In this document: positions 61,827-64,000 of the stretch, piece after piece
Layout: each line of letters opens with the position of its first letter
How positions within the stretch are numbered: the first letter of the stretch is position 1
NCBI GenBank assembly: GCA_029262195.1
Contig: JAJCZX010000030.1
Location: forward strand, 433,615 to 497,614
From: Gemmatimonadota bacterium
Lineage (GTDB): Bacteria > Gemmatimonadota > Gemmatimonadetes > Gemmatimonadales > GWC2-71-9
DNA length: 64,000 nt
Direction: 5' to 3'
Program-made: the position numbers and the translations under genes
The notes under the pieces: generated by a model
Seen by the model: the letters and a program-made list of their open reading frames with translations, nothing else
Database searches by the model: none
What the model was told of the DNA's origin: nothing

Positions 61827-64000
61827 TCAGGTGGCAGGTTCGCCCGACAGTTCCTGTATTGCCCGGCGGGCCATCCCAACCACGTCCTGCAGTTGCGGGT
61901 CAGCCCCCTCCCACAGTCTCACGAAGCGGTCATACTCCGCAACAGCTTCCGAGTTCTCTCCAGCTTCGGCCAGGGCCCTCGCAACCGCAAGGCCTGCGAT
62001 GGCGCTGTACTCAGGTTCCCCCCTGAGCGCATAGGTGAGGACATTGATACCCTCGTACCTGGTGTCGGCGTTGTGGGTCAAAGACAGCCCAAGTTCGAAT
62101 CGGGCTGGTCCAAGAAAGGCGGAGGCCCCCGGGCCAAAGCCGATTTCCTCCATCCCGGCTCTCATCATTGCGATTCCGTTTAGCGTATCGCCTTCCAGCA
62201 TCACCACCAGGCCGCGGGCCGCAGTGATCAGCGATCCGAATCCCCCTGTTCCCGCCGATGTTGAATCCACCGCGAACTGATCCAACTCCGCGCTCGCTCC
62301 CAGGGGGTTGCCCATGGCCGAGGCGTAGAGCGCGCGGAGGTAGCCAACGAGATGGTTTCCAGGGGCCGAAGCGTTCAGGACGGCGACCCCGGGCGCCCCG
62401 AAATTAGCGTCCGCAATACCGGCAAAGACCGGATACACACTTGCCAAAGCGACGAGACCGGGTTGTCTTCGTGCCACGTTTTCGATTAACGCACCCGACT
62501 CTTCCAGACGTCCCAAGCCTGAAAGAAACCGTGCCTTCGTAATCGACAATCCTGGAGCGGGCATCCCCCCATCGGCGATGCCCACATCCAATGCATTGAG
62601 GATTCGGTCTACGTCGACGTCGGGATCAAGGAAAAACGCCTGGAAGACCAGGTCCAGTTGTTCCGGCCGACTACGGACAAGATCTACGAGGGCTTCATCC
62701 GCCTCAACCCCGCTGCCCCAGAGCCCTGTCGCGATTTGCCTGAAACGAGCCACATCGTTCCGACCTCCGACTGAGTCGAGGAGCGAGATATAACGCTCGA
62801 AACGGTCGCGATCCCCTTGCACCAGCGCGATTTCAATAGGGTGTATCAACGCGGCGGACATTGTGGGCACCAGATCAAACGCTCGCTCGAAAGCGGCATA
62901 TATCTCTACGTCAGAAATCCCAAGCATGGTTTGCGCGTGGTACTCGGCGTCACCCAATTCGTACCAACCAACAGCGTCCGATGGATAGTCTCTCACGTAA
63001 GCCCGCAACATTTCAATAGACTCTGGACGACCACGCTCAAAAAGATCGTGGGTGGCCACCAATTCCTGTTCCCGTCTCGGCAGTCGCGTAGCATGCCGCA
63101 TGGCCAGGGCCAGGCTTTCCAATGCTCTCGGACTCCCATGACCGTCCAACCATCCGTACACGTGGGTTAGTTGGAAAGAGGCTAGCGCAAAACTTGAGTC
63201 GGTCGTTACAGCCCTTTCCAGATAAACGACCGCGGAGTCCCACTCAGATCGGCGAAAGTGCTGCTCTCCCTGGAGATATGCCCTAATCGCGTCGAGGGAG
63301 TTCGTTGTAATGGCGCTTAAACGAAGATCAGGCACCCCGTCCTGGGAACGCCAAACCTCCTGCAACAATGTCACGCTAAGGTTGTCGACAAGCGAAAGTA
63401 CGCTGTCGGCGGGGCCGTCTACCTGAACTCTTGCCAGCTGAACTCCATCAACCCCCACAAGTTCCGCTGTTATCCGCACTTCCGGCCCAGCTTCAATTAC
63501 GCTGCCCTGGATGATCGCACCCGCGCCCAACTCAATTCCAACATCGAGGGCGCCGGCCCTATCAACCGGTCCCGAATCGCCACGGCGGCGCCAACGATCA
63601 AACACAGCACGGGGATCAACAGTCCGGATGCCATCAACTCCATCGAGATTGGTTGAAAGCAGGTCGACCATCCCTTCACCGAGAAGGACAACTCCGCTTC
63701 CAGAAGAATTGAAAGGCATCACAGCAATTACAGCGGCACCCGGCAATACGGCTCCACCAGACACCCATGGTCGCGCCCAGAAAAGACCGAAAAGGATGAT
63801 CGCCACGACTGCCAAAACTGGAGCGAGCCTCGATTTCCGGGCGGATACACGGGGTACGGTTTCACCAGATTTCGCCATATCCAGAACCCTGGCGAATTCG
63901 GCTCCAGTCTGGTATCGATCGGAGGGCATTTTGGCCAGGGCCTTTTCGATCACCCAATCCACCGACTCCGGAACTTCGGCTCGCCGTTTCCGGACACTCG
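61827..64000 (-). CDS. Serine/threonine kinase C-terminal part with TPR region (cut by window edge)
   Basis: The gene runs off the right edge. Its first visible residues, from the edge, read RKRRAEVPESVDWVIEKALAKMP, followed by SDRYQTGAEFARVLD, the C-lobe end of a PknB-type kinase. Then a basic linker and one membrane span (LAPVLAVVAIILFGLFW, about residues 48-64 of the visible part). The periplasmic part begins with a domain rich in Ala/Val (AVIAVMPFNSSGSG; DPRAVFDRWRRR), as in the adenylate-cyclase-type sensor fold, then many TPR-like helices (LDAIRAYLQGEQHFRRSEWDSAV; EEIGFGPGASAFLGPARFELG). It is a membrane receptor-like kinase. Confidence 0.88.
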   Translation of the reverse strand, partial: SVRKRRAEVPESVDWVIEKALAKMPSDRYQTGAEFARVLDMAKSGETVPRVSARKSRLAPVLAVVAIILFGLFWARPWVSGGAVLPGAAVIAVMPFNSSGSGVVLLGEGMVDLLSTNLDGVDGIRTVDPRAVFDRWRRRGDSGPVDRAGALDVGIELGAGAIIQGSVIEAGPEVRITAELVGVDGVQLARVQVDGPADSVLSLVDNLSVTLLQEVWRSQDGVPDLRLSAITTNSLDAIRAYLQGEQHFRRSEWDSAVVYLERAVTTDSSFALASFQLTHVYGWLDGHGSPRALESLALAMRHATRLPRREQELVATHDLFERGRPESIEMLRAYVRDYPSDAVGWYELGDAEYHAQTMLGISDVEIYAAFERAFDLVPTMSAALIHPIEIALVQGDRDRFERYISLLDSVGGRNDVARFRQIATGLWGSGVEADEALVDLVRSRPEQLDLVFQAFFLDPDVDVDRILNALDVGIADGGMPAPGLSITKARFLSGLGRLEESGALIENVARRQPGLVALASVYPVFAGIADANFGAPGVAVLNASAPGNHLVGYLRALYASAMGNPLGASAELDQFAVDSTSAGTGGFGSLITAARGLVVMLEGDTLNGIAMMRAGMEEIGFGPGASAFLGPARFELGLSLTHNADTRYEGINVLTYALRGEPEYSAIAGLAVARALAEAGENSEAVAEYDRFVRLWEGADPQLQDVVGMARRAIQELSGEPAT

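Overview
The window looks like a chromosomal piece of a Gram-negative bacterium, most likely a Gemmatimonadota member or a close relative. This assignment is inferred from gene content and was not tested against any database. The supporting content is: two ADOP-type permeases (one with a PadR regulator), a tandem pair of large secreted paralogues with a GWxTD-like segment, a secreted protein combining peptidase MA, TolB-like propeller and outer-membrane barrel, two M28 peptidases and an M1 peptidase with export signals, and a Ser/Thr kinase, SARP-like ATPase and kinase-TPR cluster. Genes are dense, start codons are often TTG or GTG, and several intrinsic terminators are clear. I saw no rRNA, tRNA, CRISPR array, insertion sequence or phage.

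Layout. 1-1621: proton-translocating transhydrogenase operon (pntA1-pntA2-pntB, the last cut by the edge). 1772-7060: a membrane protein, then on the minus strand a P1-family peptidase, a sodium/solute symporter, moaA and a collagen-like lipoprotein. 7399-10056: an unknown protein, an orphan Hpt protein, a response regulator with two CxxC pairs, and a YheT-type hydrolase. 10297-18210: the 1033-residue barrel protein, an amino-acid dehydrogenase and the GWxTD-like pair. 18300-20062: an ASCH/EVE protein with an IscA-type protein, a CBS protein and a PC4-like DNA-binding protein. 20294-33052: PadR-ADOP, several small membrane proteins (VanZ, two HXXEE), an ankyrin-Clp protein, a frameshifted exbD, a NIPSNAP-like secreted protein and a second ADOP. 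33062-34784: queE-queC-queF for preQ1 synthesis.

35147-46910: a Spy-like periplasmic protein, two M28 peptidases, a dienelactone hydrolase, a MESH1-like hydrolase overlapping a UvrD-type helicase that carries an inserted DnaQ exonuclease, a lipoprotein and an M1 peptidase. 46882-52816: rmuC, a HAD phosphatase, a REC plus degenerate HD-GYP protein, a 42-residue remnant of a REC-Fis regulator, a DUF4097 protein with eight DTGSG repeats and an aminotransferase. 52963-58302: a near-perfect sigma-54 promoter ahead of tiny reading frames, rmlB, a phosphoesterase, a DUF4956 protein, glpQ-like, a bacilliredoxin and a 7Fe ferredoxin. 58370-64000: the kinase, SARP-like ATPase and kinase-TPR cluster, with a candidate structured small RNA between the first two.

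The strongest unexplained signals are the structured RNA candidate at 59461-59563 (two identical ACCCACCAA unpaired segments, then a strong terminator), the sigma-54 promoter at 52963-52978, the collapsed REC-Fis gene at 50159-50287, the one-base frameshift in exbD, and the helicase-exonuclease fusion. None was checked by search or experiment.
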